From Rhodobiaceae bacterium (GTDB lineage: Bacteria > Pseudomonadota > Alphaproteobacteria > Parvibaculales > Parvibaculaceae): a stretch of DNA of 64,000 bases. The notes beneath the pieces are model-generated. The model did no database searches and had not been told where the DNA came from. It saw nothing but the letters and a program-made list of their open reading frames with translations. Numbering within the stretch: the stretch's first letter is position 1; each line of letters opens with the position of its first letter. The stretch lies in contig JAAWWE010000005.1 of NCBI GenBank assembly GCA_021404525.1, positions 174,684-238,683 on the forward strand, written 5' to 3'. Made by a program: the position numbers and the translations under genes. Below are positions 9,005-18,238 of this stretch, piece by piece.

Positions 9005-9562
9005 TTAGGACGCTTCTTCAACCATGGCGATGAGTTCTTTTACAAAGGCTTTGTCAGAGGGCATATCGAGAATGCCGGACTGGTAGAGAGACAGGCCGCC
9101 GTGAAGCATCATGTGGATTTTGAAGACCGACCGTTTTTTTTCATCGGTGGGCGCTGCCTGGTCGCTAAAGAGGCGGATCGCTTCGGTGATCACCAGGTGC
9201 GCTGCTTTTTGTAGCTCCGGCTTTTCCTTCATGGTGGCATGAGGGCGGCTTGTCATGAGGGAATAGAGGGAAGAATTTTTGAGGGCAAACTTGGTGTAGG
9301 CGCTGACGAAGCTGTCCGTCGTTTTTGCAGCGGCTAGTTTTTTTGCGAGTGCTTCGTAGCCCTCCGTCGCGACAGCATCGAGCAGGGCATCGCGATCGTC
9401 GAAATGATTGTAGAGGGAGCGGTGGGCGATCCCCACCTGATCCGCGACCCGCCGGATGCTCAATTTTTCATAACCCGACTCGGCGATGAGGGCATGGGCC
9501 GCGGCAAGGGCTTCTTCTCTGACATTGCCGTGGCGATAGGTTGTGCGGGTGTTTTCGCTCAT
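9005..9562 (-). CDS. TetR-family transcriptional regulator
   Basis: 185 residues. The N-terminal helix-turn-helix is clear: EEALAAAHALIAESGYEKLSIRRVADQVGIAHRSLYNHFDDRDALLDAV. The C-terminal ligand domain is not assignable. It lies 42 nt downstream of a crotonase gene on the same strand, probably cotranscribed, so it may control that gene from the palindrome at 10343-10355. Confidence 0.88.
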   Translation of the reverse strand: MSENTRTTYRHGNVREEALAAAHALIAESGYEKLSIRRVADQVGIAHRSLYNHFDDRDALLDAVATEGYEALAKKLAAAKTTDSFVSAYTKFALKNSSLYSLMTSRPHATMKEKPELQKAAHLVITEAIRLFSDQAAPTDEKKRSVFKIHMMLHGGLSLYQSGILDMPSDKAFVKELIAMVEEAS

Positions 9563-9604
9563 GGCGGCACCATAGCGGTGTCGCCTTGCTCCCGCTAGTT
9601 CCTG

Positions 9605-10324
9605 TCAGCGGGCGTCCACGGAGCGCTGGGCGCTCGCAAGGCTCAGTTCCTTGGCCGCAGCTGCCTTTACCGCCTCGATCACTGGTGTGCGAACCCGCAG
9701 CTTCGTTGCGTGGTGGTGACCCATGCCGACGTTTTCCCGCAGTTCAGTTGCGGCGGCTTTTGCTGTCTTCATGAGCGCGTCGGGCGCGACAATACGGTCC
9801 AGGAAGCCGGCGCGTTGTGCGTCTTCTGCGTCGTATAGCTCCCCGGTTGTGGCGGTGCGGTTGAAATAGGCGGGTGCGAGACGGTAGCGGGCAAGCTCGG
9901 TTGCGAAGTAGGGCAGGGTCATGTTGATGCGGACTTCGTTGAGGCCAATCTTGATGCCGCTGTCTACGCCGATCCGCAGGTCTGAGGAGAGCAGCAGAAA
10001 AGCGCCCATCGGGTACGCACTTCCGGTGCAGGCAGCGACCACGGGGAAGGGAAATGAAAGCAGTTTGACAGTGAGTTCTGCACCCAGCGTCATCATGCGG
10101 TGAATGTCTTCAGCGGTGCCGGTCGCAAAGACACCCATATCAAAGCCAGCGGAAAAGATCCGATCGTTGCCGGACAAAAGAGCGATGGCCTTGTCCTGTT
10201 CGGCCTGGTCAAAAGCGTCATGCAATGCCTGAAGCAGGGTGGGGGACATGGCGTTTACCTTGCCGTCGTCCATGGCGATATGGGCTATTCCGTCTTCAAG
10301 TGTGTAGGTCACAGGGCTTGTCAT
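9605..10324 (-). CDS. Enoyl-CoA hydratase/isomerase (crotonase) family protein
   Basis: 239 residues. AAGGAG 9 nt upstream fixes the ATG at 10324. Crotonase fold blocks: MDDGKVNAMSPTLLQAL, NDRIFSAGFDMGVF (first oxyanion-hole strand), FPVVAACTGSAYPMGAFLLLSSDLRIG (second oxyanion hole) and LNEVRINMTLP with one of the candidate acid residues. The family includes hydratases, isomerases and hydrolases of acyl-CoA; this sequence is short and lacks a clear GGTQRLPR block, so the exact reaction is open. Paired with a TetR gene, suggesting fatty-acid-type induction. Confidence 0.85.
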   Translation of the reverse strand: MTSPVTYTLEDGIAHIAMDDGKVNAMSPTLLQALHDAFDQAEQDKAIALLSGNDRIFSAGFDMGVFATGTAEDIHRMMTLGAELTVKLLSFPFPVVAACTGSAYPMGAFLLLSSDLRIGVDSGIKIGLNEVRINMTLPYFATELARYRLAPAYFNRTATTGELYDAEDAQRAGFLDRIVAPDALMKTAKAAATELRENVGMGHHHATKLRVRTPVIEAVKAAAAKELSLASAQRSVDAR

Positions 10325-10342
10325 TGTTATTTCTCCTTAAAG

Positions 10343-10384
10343 CATCCAGTGGATGTATTAGGGCAAAGTGAGCGAGAGAGACAA
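10343..10384 (-). promoter_or_regulatory. Promoter and palindrome before the crotonase-tetR pair
   Basis: On the - strand TTGTCT (10384-10379) and CCTAAT (10362-10357) are 16 nt apart. A palindrome CATCCA-N-TGGATG (10343-10355) lies just downstream, where a TetR operator would block initiation. The promoter match is modest. Confidence 0.4.
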
Positions 10385-10469
10385 GCCGGCCTCGCGCAAA
10401 GCACGTTGCGCTGGGCGGTTGACGTTGCGTGTTCTTTCAGGGAGCCGTTGGGGAAAGTAGGGAGCGGTG

Positions 10470-10491
10470 GGTGACCTATTAGGTGGTCACC
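10470..10491 (-). other. Hairpin downstream of cobT
   Basis: Arms GGTGACC (10470-10476) and GGTCACC (10485-10491) with an 8-nt loop, about 90 nt past the cobT stop, without a T run. A related short palindrome ACCTATTGAGGT lies at 10567-10578. Possibly a 3' end stabiliser of the cobST transcript; function not shown. Confidence 0.25.
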
Positions 10492-10581
10492 AGGATGAAA
10501 TTCCTGCGAGGCGTTCTGGTCTGATTGTCATCCACGGGTCTGTGCCCGACGGTGACAGACGGTGCGACCTATTGAGGTGTG

Positions 10582-12528
10582 TTAACCCCGCCGGGCGGCG
10601 GCGACGTCCTGGAAGCTGGTTTTGCTTAACGAGCTTGGCCCCCGACCGCCTGGTCGTTTGGCAGCGTTTTGTCGATCCTGTTTGCGGCCTTGGGGGCCGG
10701 TCTTTTCGTCAAACAGTTCCGCGAGCTTGTCGGTCATGGCGCCACCCAGCTGCTCCGCATCAATGATGGTGACTGCGCGTTCATAGTAGCGGGTCACGTC
10801 ATGGCCGATACCGATGGCGATGAGCTCAACTGGAGAGCGGGTCTCAATGTCTTCGATGACCTGACGCAGATGGCGTTCCAGATAGTTGCCGGCATTCACG
10901 GACAGGGTGCTGTCGTCAACCGGCGCACCGTCAGATATCACCATCATGATCTTGCGGTGCTCAGGGCGGGCGAGGAGACGATTGTGCGCCCAGATGAGGG
11001 CTTCGCCGTCGATGTTTTCTTTCAGGAGGCCTTCGCGCATCATCAGACCCAGATTGCGGCGCGCGCGGCGCCAGGGACTGTCTGCGGCTTTGTAGATGAT
11101 GTGGCGCAGATCGTTCAGGCGTCCGGGGCTGCCGGGCTTGCCTTCGGAGAGCCATTTTTCACGGGCCTGACCGCCTTTCCAGGCGCGGGTTGTGAAGCCA
11201 AGAATCTCTACCTTCACGCCACAGCGTTCCAAGGTCCGGGCGAGAATGTCGGCACAAAGGGCAGCGACTGTGATCGGGCGTCCGCGCATGGAGCCTGAAT
11301 TGTCGAGCAGGAGCGTTACAACCGTGTCGCGGAACTCGGTGTCGTTCTCCATCTTATAGGCGAGTGGCATCATGGGATCTGTAATCGCGCGGGTGAGGCG
11401 CGCGGCATCCAAGATGCCTTCTTCCAGATCGAACTCCCAGGTGCGGTTTTGCTTCGCCATCAGGCGGCGCTGTAGCCGGTTGGCCAGTCGCGAGACGACG
11501 CCATGGAGCTGGTGGAGCTGTTGGTCGAGATATTGGCGCAGGCGCGTGAGTTCTTCGAGATCACACAGGTCTTCAGCCCCAATCACTTCATCATAGGTCT
11601 GGGTGAAGACCTTGTAGGAAGGTGCGCGCGTGGCCTCTTCCATGCCGTCTGGGCGCCATGGCTGATTGCCGTCGCCCATATCTTCCATGTCTTCAGCGTC
11701 AGCGGGCATATCGTCCGCGTCCACTTCGACCAATTGTTCTTCGCCCTCTTCGCCATCCCCTTCAGCCATTTCGGCTTGTTCGGCGCTGGCGCCTTCTGGC
11801 TGTTCGGCTTCGCCGGCCTGGGCATCGTCGTCGGGCTGATCTTCGCCGCCTTCTTCGCCGTCTTGCTCGTCATCAGCGTCTTCTGGGCTGTCACCCAGTT
11901 CGTCGCCCATTTCGAGATCGGTCAGAACATCGCGCATGACCTTGGCAAAGGCTTCCTGGTCTTCCAGAACTTCGCCCAGGCGCTCTAGATCGCCCGAGGC
12001 TTTTTCTTCAATCCAGGGGCGCCAGAAGTCGACCAGGTTTTGCGCTGCGTCTGGCACCGGCGCACCGGTCAGCTTTTCGCGCGCCATCATGGCGACGGCT
12101 TCGGCGAGCGGTGCTTCGTCCTTGTTGGTGATCTTGTCATAGCCGCGGGCCTTGCAGCGCTTTTCAAGTGCAGCGGTCAGGTTTTCACCCATGCCGGACA
12201 TTTGCGTGGCGCCGATGGCTTCGACGCGGGCCTGTTCAACAGCATCAAAAATGGCGCGGGCATTGCTGCCGTCCGGTGCCAGTCTGGCATCGACTTCCGC
12301 GTCATGGTGGGCAAGGCGCAGGGCATAGGCGTCAGAGAAGCCGCGGACTTCCGCAACTTCACTGGCTTCCAGGTCACGGCTTGGCAAGGGAAGGCGTGCG
12401 CGCAGTCCGCGAAGGCCTGGAGGTTCCGTGCCAAAGGTCACGGCCAGTTCTTCCTGCTCGGCGATGGTCTTCATGGCCGCCGTCAAGGCTCGCTTGAACG
12501 GTTCGACCGGACCTTCCTTATTTTGCAT
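10582..12528 (-). CDS. cobT: Cobaltochelatase subunit CobT
   Basis: 648 residues. CobT pairs with CobS and CobN to insert Co2+ into hydrogenobyrinic acid a,c-diamide in aerobic cobalamin synthesis. Visible parts: a helical N-terminal region, a very acidic low-complexity stretch (about 205-290) typical of CobT, and a C-terminal von Willebrand A domain with the MIDAS motif [11 protein letters not shown] (about 404-414). ATG 12528 has GAGGAT upstream. It lies 40 nt downstream of cobS on the same strand. No cobN is in the window. Confidence 0.96.
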   Translation of the reverse strand: MQNKEGPVEPFKRALTAAMKTIAEQEELAVTFGTEPPGLRGLRARLPLPSRDLEASEVAEVRGFSDAYALRLAHHDAEVDARLAPDGSNARAIFDAVEQARVEAIGATQMSGMGENLTAALEKRCKARGYDKITNKDEAPLAEAVAMMAREKLTGAPVPDAAQNLVDFWRPWIEEKASGDLERLGEVLEDQEAFAKVMRDVLTDLEMGDELGDSPEDADDEQDGEEGGEDQPDDDAQAGEAEQPEGASAEQAEMAEGDGEEGEEQLVEVDADDMPADAEDMEDMGDGNQPWRPDGMEEATRAPSYKVFTQTYDEVIGAEDLCDLEELTRLRQYLDQQLHQLHGVVSRLANRLQRRLMAKQNRTWEFDLEEGILDAARLTRAITDPMMPLAYKMENDTEFRDTVVTLLLDNSGSMRGRPITVAALCADILARTLERCGVKVEILGFTTRAWKGGQAREKWLSEGKPGSPGRLNDLRHIIYKAADSPWRRARRNLGLMMREGLLKENIDGEALIWAHNRLLARPEHRKIMMVISDGAPVDDSTLSVNAGNYLERHLRQVIEDIETRSPVELIAIGIGHDVTRYYERAVTIIDAEQLGGAMTDKLAELFDEKTGPQGRKQDRQNAAKRPGGRGPSSLSKTSFQDVAAARRG

Positions 12529-12568
12529 GGACGCGATCCTCAGATCCCGGCGCCCCTAAGCGTGTTGC

Positions 12569-13564
12569 TTAGGCCACCATGATGGTTGCAGCACTGTCTG
12601 GCAGATCTTCGCCAAAGCAGCGTTGGTAGAACTCGGCAACGGTTGCCCGCTCCAGCTCATCGCACTTATTGAGGAAGGTCACGCGGAACGCGAAGCCGAC
12701 ATCATCAAAGATCTCTGCATTCTCTGCCCAGGTGAGCACTGTCCGCGGGCTCATCACGGTAGAGATGTCGCCTTGGATGAAAGCCGCGCGGGTCAGGTCT
12801 GCAACGCGCACCATGGAGGAGACGGTTGCTTTGCCTTCTTCTGTCTTCGCGTAACTCTGTGCTTTCGCCAGAATGATGTCGGTTTCCACGTCGTGCTCCA
12901 GGTAGTTGAGCACTGTCACGATGTTCCAGCGGTCCATCTGACCCTGGTTGATTTGCTGTGTGCCGTGATAGAGACCGCTTGTGTCCCCAAGACCGATTGT
13001 GTTTGCCGTCGCGAAAAGACGGAAGTGATCGTTCGGGCGGATCACCTTGTTCTGGTCGAGCAGGGTGAGTTTCCCCTGAACTTCGAGCACGCGCTGGATC
13101 ACGAACATCACGTCGGGACGGCCGGCGTCATATTCATCAAAGACGAGGGCCACAGGGTGCTGCAGCGCCCAGGGAAGAAGACCTTCGCGGAATTCTGTCA
13201 CCTGCTTGCCGTCTTTCAGGACAATGGCGTCTTTCCCGATCAGGTCGATCCGGCTGATGTGGCTGTCGAGGTTGACGCGGATACATGGCCAGTTGAGACG
13301 CGCGGCCACCTGCTCAATATGGGTGGACTTACCTGTTCCGTGATAGCCCTGGACCATTACGCGGCGGTTGAAGGCGAAGCCCGCGAGGATGGCGAGGGTT
13401 GTTTCGCGGTCGAAGAGATAGTTCTCATCGAAATCCGGAACATATTCGCTGCGCTCTGAAAAGGCGGGCACTTCCATATCAATATCGATGCCGAAAGCCT
13501 CGCGGACTTTCACCGTTGTGTCCGGGCCTTCAACTGACAAATTGCCCTGTACTTCCGCTTCCAT
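12569..13564 (-). CDS. cobS: Cobaltochelatase AAA+ subunit CobS
   Basis: 331 residues, the usual CobS length. Walker [10 protein letters not shown] at 73-81, Walker [14 protein letters not shown] near 140-150, and sensor region [12 protein letters not shown] mark the MoxR-like AAA+ ATPase that, with CobT, drives cobalt insertion by CobN. First gene of the cobST pair. The cobalamin product is the cofactor of the mutase at 1300. Confidence 0.97.
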   Translation of the reverse strand: MEAEVQGNLSVEGPDTTVKVREAFGIDIDMEVPAFSERSEYVPDFDENYLFDRETTLAILAGFAFNRRVMVQGYHGTGKSTHIEQVAARLNWPCIRVNLDSHISRIDLIGKDAIVLKDGKQVTEFREGLLPWALQHPVALVFDEYDAGRPDVMFVIQRVLEVQGKLTLLDQNKVIRPNDHFRLFATANTIGLGDTSGLYHGTQQINQGQMDRWNIVTVLNYLEHDVETDIILAKAQSYAKTEEGKATVSSMVRVADLTRAAFIQGDISTVMSPRTVLTWAENAEIFDDVGFAFRVTFLNKCDELERATVAEFYQRCFGEDLPDSAATIMVA

Positions 13565-13792
13565 ACTGCTCTTCTCTCTTTTCCGCTTCCTGATCCCAAA
13601 TGTCGGGGCCAGTTTTTTTCATTATCTCACGTCCAAGCGTGTCCGCCCTACCTTGCAAATTGGCAAAGCGGCCTGCGTTCGCGGTGTGATCCGGCTGATC
13701 TAAAACCGCGCGAAATTTCCTACCCTGTCGCATTCGCGGACGGTGTCGCGTATTGCTCCACCTGCAAATGCTTCAAAAAGCGCGGCAGGAGA

Positions 13793-14398
13793 TTAGCAGA
13801 AGCCACTCTTTTTAAGGTAGTCGTGCGCCTGGATGACTTTCTGGAGCCGGTCTTCAGCAGCCCGGTCGCCCCCGTTCGTGTCGGGGTGAAATTTCTTCAC
13901 AAGCTCTTTGTAGCGAGTCTTTATGTCGTTCATCGTGGCGGTCTCGTCAAGACCAAGCTCCAGCAAGGCTTTTTTCTCTGCATTGCGGGGTGGCCGCTTG
14001 CGCGTCCCGTCTGCGTTTTCCTTGTAGGGGTCGTTTTCCCCAAAAAACCCAAAGGTGTCGGCGAACGCAGGGTCAGCCTGGAACCTGCCGCCGCCAGATC
14101 CTTCCGGATTCATGCCCATTTTCCAGGTTGGGCGGTGGCCGGTGCGGTTTTGCTCCTGATATCCGCGGACTTCTTCCTCGCTCATGTTGGCGAAGAAATT
14201 GTAGTTTTTGTTGTATTCGCGGATGTGGCTCTCACAGAACCAGGCATATTGGCCCTCCGAATTGCGGCCTTTGGGCGCGCGATGAGGCGCCGTTGAGGTG
14301 CAATCGGGCCATTCGCAGGGGCGATTGGCCTTTTTCTCTTTCTTCTTTTTCTGAGGCGCGATCCGGATCGAATCGAAATATTTTGACGTGGAATTCAC
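13793..14398 (-). CDS. J-domain protein
   Basis: 201 residues. A Lys-rich N-terminus is followed by CEWPDC...YAWFCESHIREYNKNYNFF, a Cys-containing block that may bind zinc, then a C-terminal J domain (about 140-201) with LGLDETATMNDIKTRYKELVKKFHPD; the HPD motif that activates DnaK is at about 173-175. It is a small DnaJ-like cochaperone, not full DnaJ (no G/F or zinc-finger repeats). Such genes commonly sit beside cobS and bolA in Hyphomicrobiales. Divergent from bolA. Confidence 0.9.
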   Translation of the reverse strand: MNSTSKYFDSIRIAPQKKKKEKKANRPCEWPDCTSTAPHRAPKGRNSEGQYAWFCESHIREYNKNYNFFANMSEEEVRGYQEQNRTGHRPTWKMGMNPEGSGGGRFQADPAFADTFGFFGENDPYKENADGTRKRPPRNAEKKALLELGLDETATMNDIKTRYKELVKKFHPDTNGGDRAAEDRLQKVIQAHDYLKKSGFC

Positions 14399-14496
14399 AG
14401 GAGCAGCTCTCGTTTCAAAACTTCGGACTATATCTGTACTAAATCTATGCCAGCGGTGATCTTTTGCACTGTACCAGCACAGAGTTAAGAGGGTGG

Positions 14497-14772
14497 ATGA
14501 CTATAGCAGAACAAATCGAGGAAATCGTTAGTGAAGCGCTTCAGCCGGTGAGGCTCGAGGTCGCAGACAAATCCCATCTTCATGCGGGGCATGCCGGTGC
14601 GCGACCCGAAGGGGAGACCCACTTTCATCTGACGATTGTCTCGCCCCTGTTTGAAGGGGAAAACCGGGTTGCCCGTCATCGTCGGGTCAATGCGCTTCTG
14701 GCAGACCTTTTGGCTGACAGGGTGCATGCCATGCAGCTGAAAACGCTGACACCAGAAGAGGACCAAAATTAA
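14497..14772 (+). CDS. bolA: BolA family protein
   Basis: 91 residues from ATG 14497, chosen for the GAGGG just upstream. It shows the BolA pattern: LQPVRLEVADKSHLHAGHAG, ETHFHLTIVSPLFEGENRVARHRRVNALLADLL. The conserved His residues fit BolA proteins that pair with monothiol glutaredoxins in iron-sulphur trafficking. Its stop codon interlocks with that of the convergent CorC-like gene through TTAA. Confidence 0.93.
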   Translation: MTIAEQIEEIVSEALQPVRLEVADKSHLHAGHAGARPEGETHFHLTIVSPLFEGENRVARHRRVNALLADLLADRVHAMQLKTLTPEEDQN

Positions 14773-16052
14773 GCAGCGGCGATGGTTTTAATGGGCCGCA
14801 CGCGCAGTTTTGTGAGCTGATTGCGCTGCTTGTCTTCAATGGTGAAGCGAAAGCCGTGGAAGGTGAAGGCCTGCCCCTTTTCAGGGATGGTCTGTGCCTC
14901 GTGGATGACGAGCCCGGCAATGGTGGTGGCCTCCTCGTCGGGTAGTGTCCAGTCCATGTTGCGGTTGAGATCGCGAATGGTCACGGTCCCATCGACAAGC
15001 ACGGAGCCGTCCGCCTCGCGATTGACGTCGATGAAGTCGATGTCATGTTCGTCGGCAATGTCGCCGACAATCTCTTCAAGAATGTCTTCCAGGGTCACAA
15101 GCCCCATCAGCCCGCCATATTCATCCACGACGAGGGCAAAGTGGGTCTTCTTACGCAGGAAGGCGTTAAGCTGACCCTGAACGCTGGTGGTCTCTGGCAC
15201 AAACCAGGGTTTGGTTGCGAGGCTCAGAATATCGAGCGTGTCCGGATCGGCTTCGTCACCGGCAATGGCGCGCAGCAGGTCTTTGGCGTGAAGAACGCCG
15301 ACAATGTTTTCCGGTTCTCCCTGCCAGAGCGGAATACGGGTATGCGGGCTTTGCATGACCTCGCGAATGATGTCGATGGCGGGCTGGTCGGCGTCCACCA
15401 TGATCATGTTTTTCCGGTGCACCATGATCTCTTCGACTTCAAGCTCGCTCAGGTCGAGAATGCCGCCCAGCATGTCCTTGTCACGCTTGACCACCTGACC
15501 TTCCTGGTGGTGCAGATTGATAGCACCGCGCAACTCGTCATGAACGGAGAGCGCATGGTCAGCACCGTCGGTCGACACACCGAACAATCCGAGCGTTCGC
15601 TGCACAATAAAGGCGATGGTTGTGGTGATTGGTGCGAAGATGCGCACGACCATGCCGATAATAGGGGCGACGGCCAGGGCCATGCGGTCAGTATGCGAGA
15701 TCGCATAGGTTTTCGGCATGACTTCCGCAAAGATCAAAACCAGCGCCGTCATTACCAGAGTTGCGTAGACAACACCTGCATCGCCAAAGAAGAAGATCAG
15801 GACGCTGGTGGCGAGTGCCGATGCGAGAATGTTGACCAGATTGTTGCCAAGTAGAATGGCACCGATCAGGCGCTCACGATCTTCCGTCAGGCGCTGGACG
15901 CGCTTGGCTCTCTTGTCCCCGTTTTCGCTCAGATGGTGCATGCGCGCACGGGACGCTGCCGTGAGCGCTGTTTCAGATCCAGAGAAAAACCCAGACAGGC
16001 ACAAGAGCACGAAAATGCTGATGATTGTCAGAATGAGATCAATGGTGTCCAT
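14769..16052 (-). CDS. HlyC/CorC (CNNM) family protein with CBS domains
   Basis: 427 residues. The N-terminal DUF21/CNNM membrane domain (about 1-190, starting with a helix and GFFSGSETALTAASRARM) is followed by paired CBS domains (about 205-335) and a CorC_HlyC domain (about 345-420). Homologues take part in Mg2+/Co2+ efflux or membrane ion homeostasis; they are not haemolysins. Third gene of the aroK-aroB operon: its ATG overlaps the aroB stop by one base (TGATG), implying translational coupling. Confidence 0.93.
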   Translation of the reverse strand: MDTIDLILTIISIFVLLCLSGFFSGSETALTAASRARMHHLSENGDKRAKRVQRLTEDRERLIGAILLGNNLVNILASALATSVLIFFFGDAGVVYATLVMTALVLIFAEVMPKTYAISHTDRMALAVAPIIGMVVRIFAPITTTIAFIVQRTLGLFGVSTDGADHALSVHDELRGAINLHHQEGQVVKRDKDMLGGILDLSELEVEEIMVHRKNMIMVDADQPAIDIIREVMQSPHTRIPLWQGEPENIVGVLHAKDLLRAIAGDEADPDTLDILSLATKPWFVPETTSVQGQLNAFLRKKTHFALVVDEYGGLMGLVTLEDILEEIVGDIADEHDIDFIDVNREADGSVLVDGTVTIRDLNRNMDWTLPDEEATTIAGLVIHEAQTIPEKGQAFTFHGFRFTIEDKQRNQLTKLRVRPIKTIAAA

Positions 16053-17173
16053 CAGACAGCCTTTTGGTCAGTCATAAACTCGAGCAGATCGCTGGCGCTC
16101 ACGTCGCGGGTGATAAAGGCACCGCCGATGCTTTTTGCCAGGATGAAGGTAAGGGTTCCATCCACAACTTTCTTGTCCTGCCCCATCAGTTCGATAAGAC
16201 GGTCTGCACTGGGGAGGTCGCCTGGAATGTCTGAGAGTTTTGTCGGCAGACCCGCCGCTTCAAGGTGTCGCGCGGCGCGGGTTGCGTCCTGTCCGGAACA
16301 GAGACCGAGCTTTGCCGACAGGTTGAAGGCCAGGACCATTCCAACCGCCACGCCTTCGCCGTGGATTAACCGATCTGAAAAGCCAGTGGCGGCTTCCAGC
16401 GCATGGCCAAAAGTGTGGCCCAAATTAAGCAGGGCGCGGACGCCGCCTTCGCGTTCGTCCTGCGCGACAATACGGGCCTTTGACTGGCAGCTTTTGACAA
16501 TGGCCTGGGTCAAGGCTTGTGGGTCGCCTGCCATCAGCTTTTCGACATTTGCTTCCAGCCAGTTGAAGAAGGGGGCGTCATCAATCAATCCATATTTGAC
16601 GACTTCGGCGTAGCCGGCCCGCAACTCGCGGGGAGGGAGAGTTTTCAATGCTGAAATGTCGGCAAGGACCAGTCTTGGCTGGTGGAAAGCGCCGATCAGG
16701 TTCTTTCCCTGTGGCACATTTATGCCGGTCTTGCCGCCGACGGAGCTGTCCACTTGAGCCAGCAGGCTGGTGGGGATCTGAGCGAAGTCGACGCCACGGC
16801 GCAACACACTGGCGGCAAAGCCTGTCAGGTCGCCAATCACACCGCCGCCTAAGGCAATAATCAGATCACCGCGTTCAACACCTGCATCAAGCAGGTCGCT
16901 CAAGAGGGACTGAAGCTGCTCGAAATTTTTTGTTTTCTCACCTGCCGGCAGCACAAAAGCCTGGGACGTGATGTCGGCTGCCGTGAGGCTTTTTTCCAGC
17001 GTGGCAAGGTGGCGGTCAGCGACATTCTCATCTGTGACGATCACAACCCTGCCTCGCTTCAGGAGCGGTGCGATGTGGGTTCCTGCATTGGCGATCAGGT
17101 CTGGTCCCACAAGAATATTGTAGGCGCGATCGCCCAAGTCGACCGTGACTTTCTCTGCTGTAAGACTTGTCAT
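16052..17173 (-). CDS. aroB: 3-dehydroquinate synthase
   Basis: 373 residues. It converts DAHP to 3-dehydroquinate, step 2 of the shikimate pathway, using NAD+ and a divalent metal. Key blocks: LPAGEKTKNFEQL, IALGGGVIGDLTGFAASVLRRG, QVDSSVGGKTGIN, LNLGHTFGHALE (metal-binding His). It lies 5 nt after aroK, with which it forms a standard pair. Confidence 0.97.
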   Translation of the reverse strand: MTSLTAEKVTVDLGDRAYNILVGPDLIANAGTHIAPLLKRGRVVIVTDENVADRHLATLEKSLTAADITSQAFVLPAGEKTKNFEQLQSLLSDLLDAGVERGDLIIALGGGVIGDLTGFAASVLRRGVDFAQIPTSLLAQVDSSVGGKTGINVPQGKNLIGAFHQPRLVLADISALKTLPPRELRAGYAEVVKYGLIDDAPFFNWLEANVEKLMAGDPQALTQAIVKSCQSKARIVAQDEREGGVRALLNLGHTFGHALEAATGFSDRLIHGEGVAVGMVLAFNLSAKLGLCSGQDATRAARHLEAAGLPTKLSDIPGDLPSADRLIELMGQDKKVVDGTLTFILAKSIGGAFITRDVSASDLLEFMTDQKAV

Positions 17174-17178
17174 TTACT

Positions 17179-17892
17179 CTATGTCTCCGTCCCGCCGCAT
17201 TTCAACTCGATGGCGAGTGCGTGGACAATTTCGTCAACGACCGCGTCGTGAGGACCTTCTTTGCTGTCGATGGTCAGATCAGCTGTCGCATATATGGGGT
17301 AGCGCTCGTCTATCAAGCGCTTCATGACGGCTTTTGGGTCGTCATTTTGCAGAAGCGGGCGATGAGACCGCTTCGATACGCGTTTCATAAGGACATCCAG
17401 ATCTGCTTTCAACCAGATAGAGATGCCGTTCTCTTGCGCGTGTTCTCTCGTCTTTGGGTTCATAAAGGCGCCGCCGCCGGTTGCCAGAACCTGAGGTCCT
17501 TCGCCAAGCAGGCGATGAATGACCCGTTGCTCGCCATCGCGGAAATGGGCTTCTCCAAATTCCTTAAAAATATCGGCAATGCTTGATCCGGCTGCTTTTT
17601 CGATTTCAGTGTCGGCGTCCACAAAGGAAAGGTCCAGGCGGTTCGCAAGCCTGCGTCCCACGGTGGTCTTGCCTGCGCCCATTAGTCCAACGAGCACAAT
17701 TGATCGGTTTCCGAGCGCGCTTGCGACGGAATTGGCTTCCTCAGACTTCCGCGCCGCGTTAGCGGCATGCGGCTTGCTTTTCAGCGGCTGGCTGCCGCTC
17801 ATGTCATCACCTGTTGCTTGCAAACCGGCTGCGCTGGAGGGCGCGCTGGTCGTGTCGGTTTCTGTCTGCTGAAAACAGACCATTTGGCTCAT
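17179..17892 (-). CDS. aroK: Shikimate kinase with N-terminal extension
   Basis: 237 residues. It phosphorylates shikimate at the 3-hydroxyl. Walker A GLMGAGKTTVG at about 69-79, the shikimate-binding DADTEIE and GEAHFRDGEQ, ATGGGAF, and the lid RPLL are all present. The core starts near residue 62, so about 60 residues of low-complexity Ser/Ala-rich sequence precede it; Met31 is an alternative start that would shorten this. First gene of aroK-aroB-corC. Confidence 0.95.
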   Translation of the reverse strand: MSQMVCFQQTETDTTSAPSSAAGLQATGDDMSGSQPLKSKPHAANAARKSEEANSVASALGNRSIVLVGLMGAGKTTVGRRLANRLDLSFVDADTEIEKAAGSSIADIFKEFGEAHFRDGEQRVIHRLLGEGPQVLATGGGAFMNPKTREHAQENGISIWLKADLDVLMKRVSKRSHRPLLQNDDPKAVMKRLIDERYPIYATADLTIDSKEGPHDAVVDEIVHALAIELKCGGTET

Positions 17893-18082
17893 CTTAGAGT
17901 AGTCTGGCGCAGGTTTCAGCCTTCTTTCCCAAATGCTCGAACTTGGCCCATATGCCCTAATTTGGCCAAATGTGCGCAGTAAGCCAAACTAGAAGCCAAA
18001 GTGCCTGTCGTTTGCCCGCCAAGCCTCTTTGAGGGGGGCGGGCATCTGTCAGGGACGTGGAGACCAGTTGGAGATGGGGCCG
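17893..18082. promoter_or_regulatory. Divergent region with TTTGGC repeats and a strong hairpin
   Basis: Between aroK and the small membrane gene lies a perfect 12-bp palindrome ATTTGGCCAAAT (17960-17971), with further TTGGC/GCCAA elements nearby on both sides. A bipartite hairpin follows: outer arms GCCCGCC (18014-18020) and GGCGGGC (18037-18043) enclosing CCTC-TTT-GAGG. It lacks a T run, so it is not a plain terminator; it lies in the probable leader of the + strand operon. Confidence 0.4.
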
Positions 18083-18226
18083 ATGAAGAGTTTTGTCCGG
18101 GTGGTGGTGATGTTGGTGATCCTGGCGGGTGCTGGGTTCGCGGGCATGGTCTATTTGGCCCAGTCTCCGGTGCCGGCCCCAAGTCCTGTTGAGAAGACAA
18201 TCTCCAACGACAATTTTCCCCGTTAG
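18083..18226 (+). CDS. Small single-pass membrane protein
   Basis: 47 residues from ATG 18083, chosen because GGAG sits about 9 nt upstream; an in-frame ATG at 18074 has worse spacing. One hydrophobic segment (about 5-24: VRVVVMLVILAGAGFAGMVY) is followed by a short Pro/Ser-rich tail. It ends 12 nt before the 702-residue secreted protein, so the two are probably one operon leading to xerD. No family recognised. Confidence 0.6.
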   Translation: MKSFVRVVVMLVILAGAGFAGMVYLAQSPVPAPSPVEKTISNDNFPR

Positions 18227-18238
18227 GCATTATCTGCG

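Noticed and set aside
12623..13459. 278-codon open frame on the + strand inside cobS
   Set aside because: Antisense shadow of cobS; the product has no family features.
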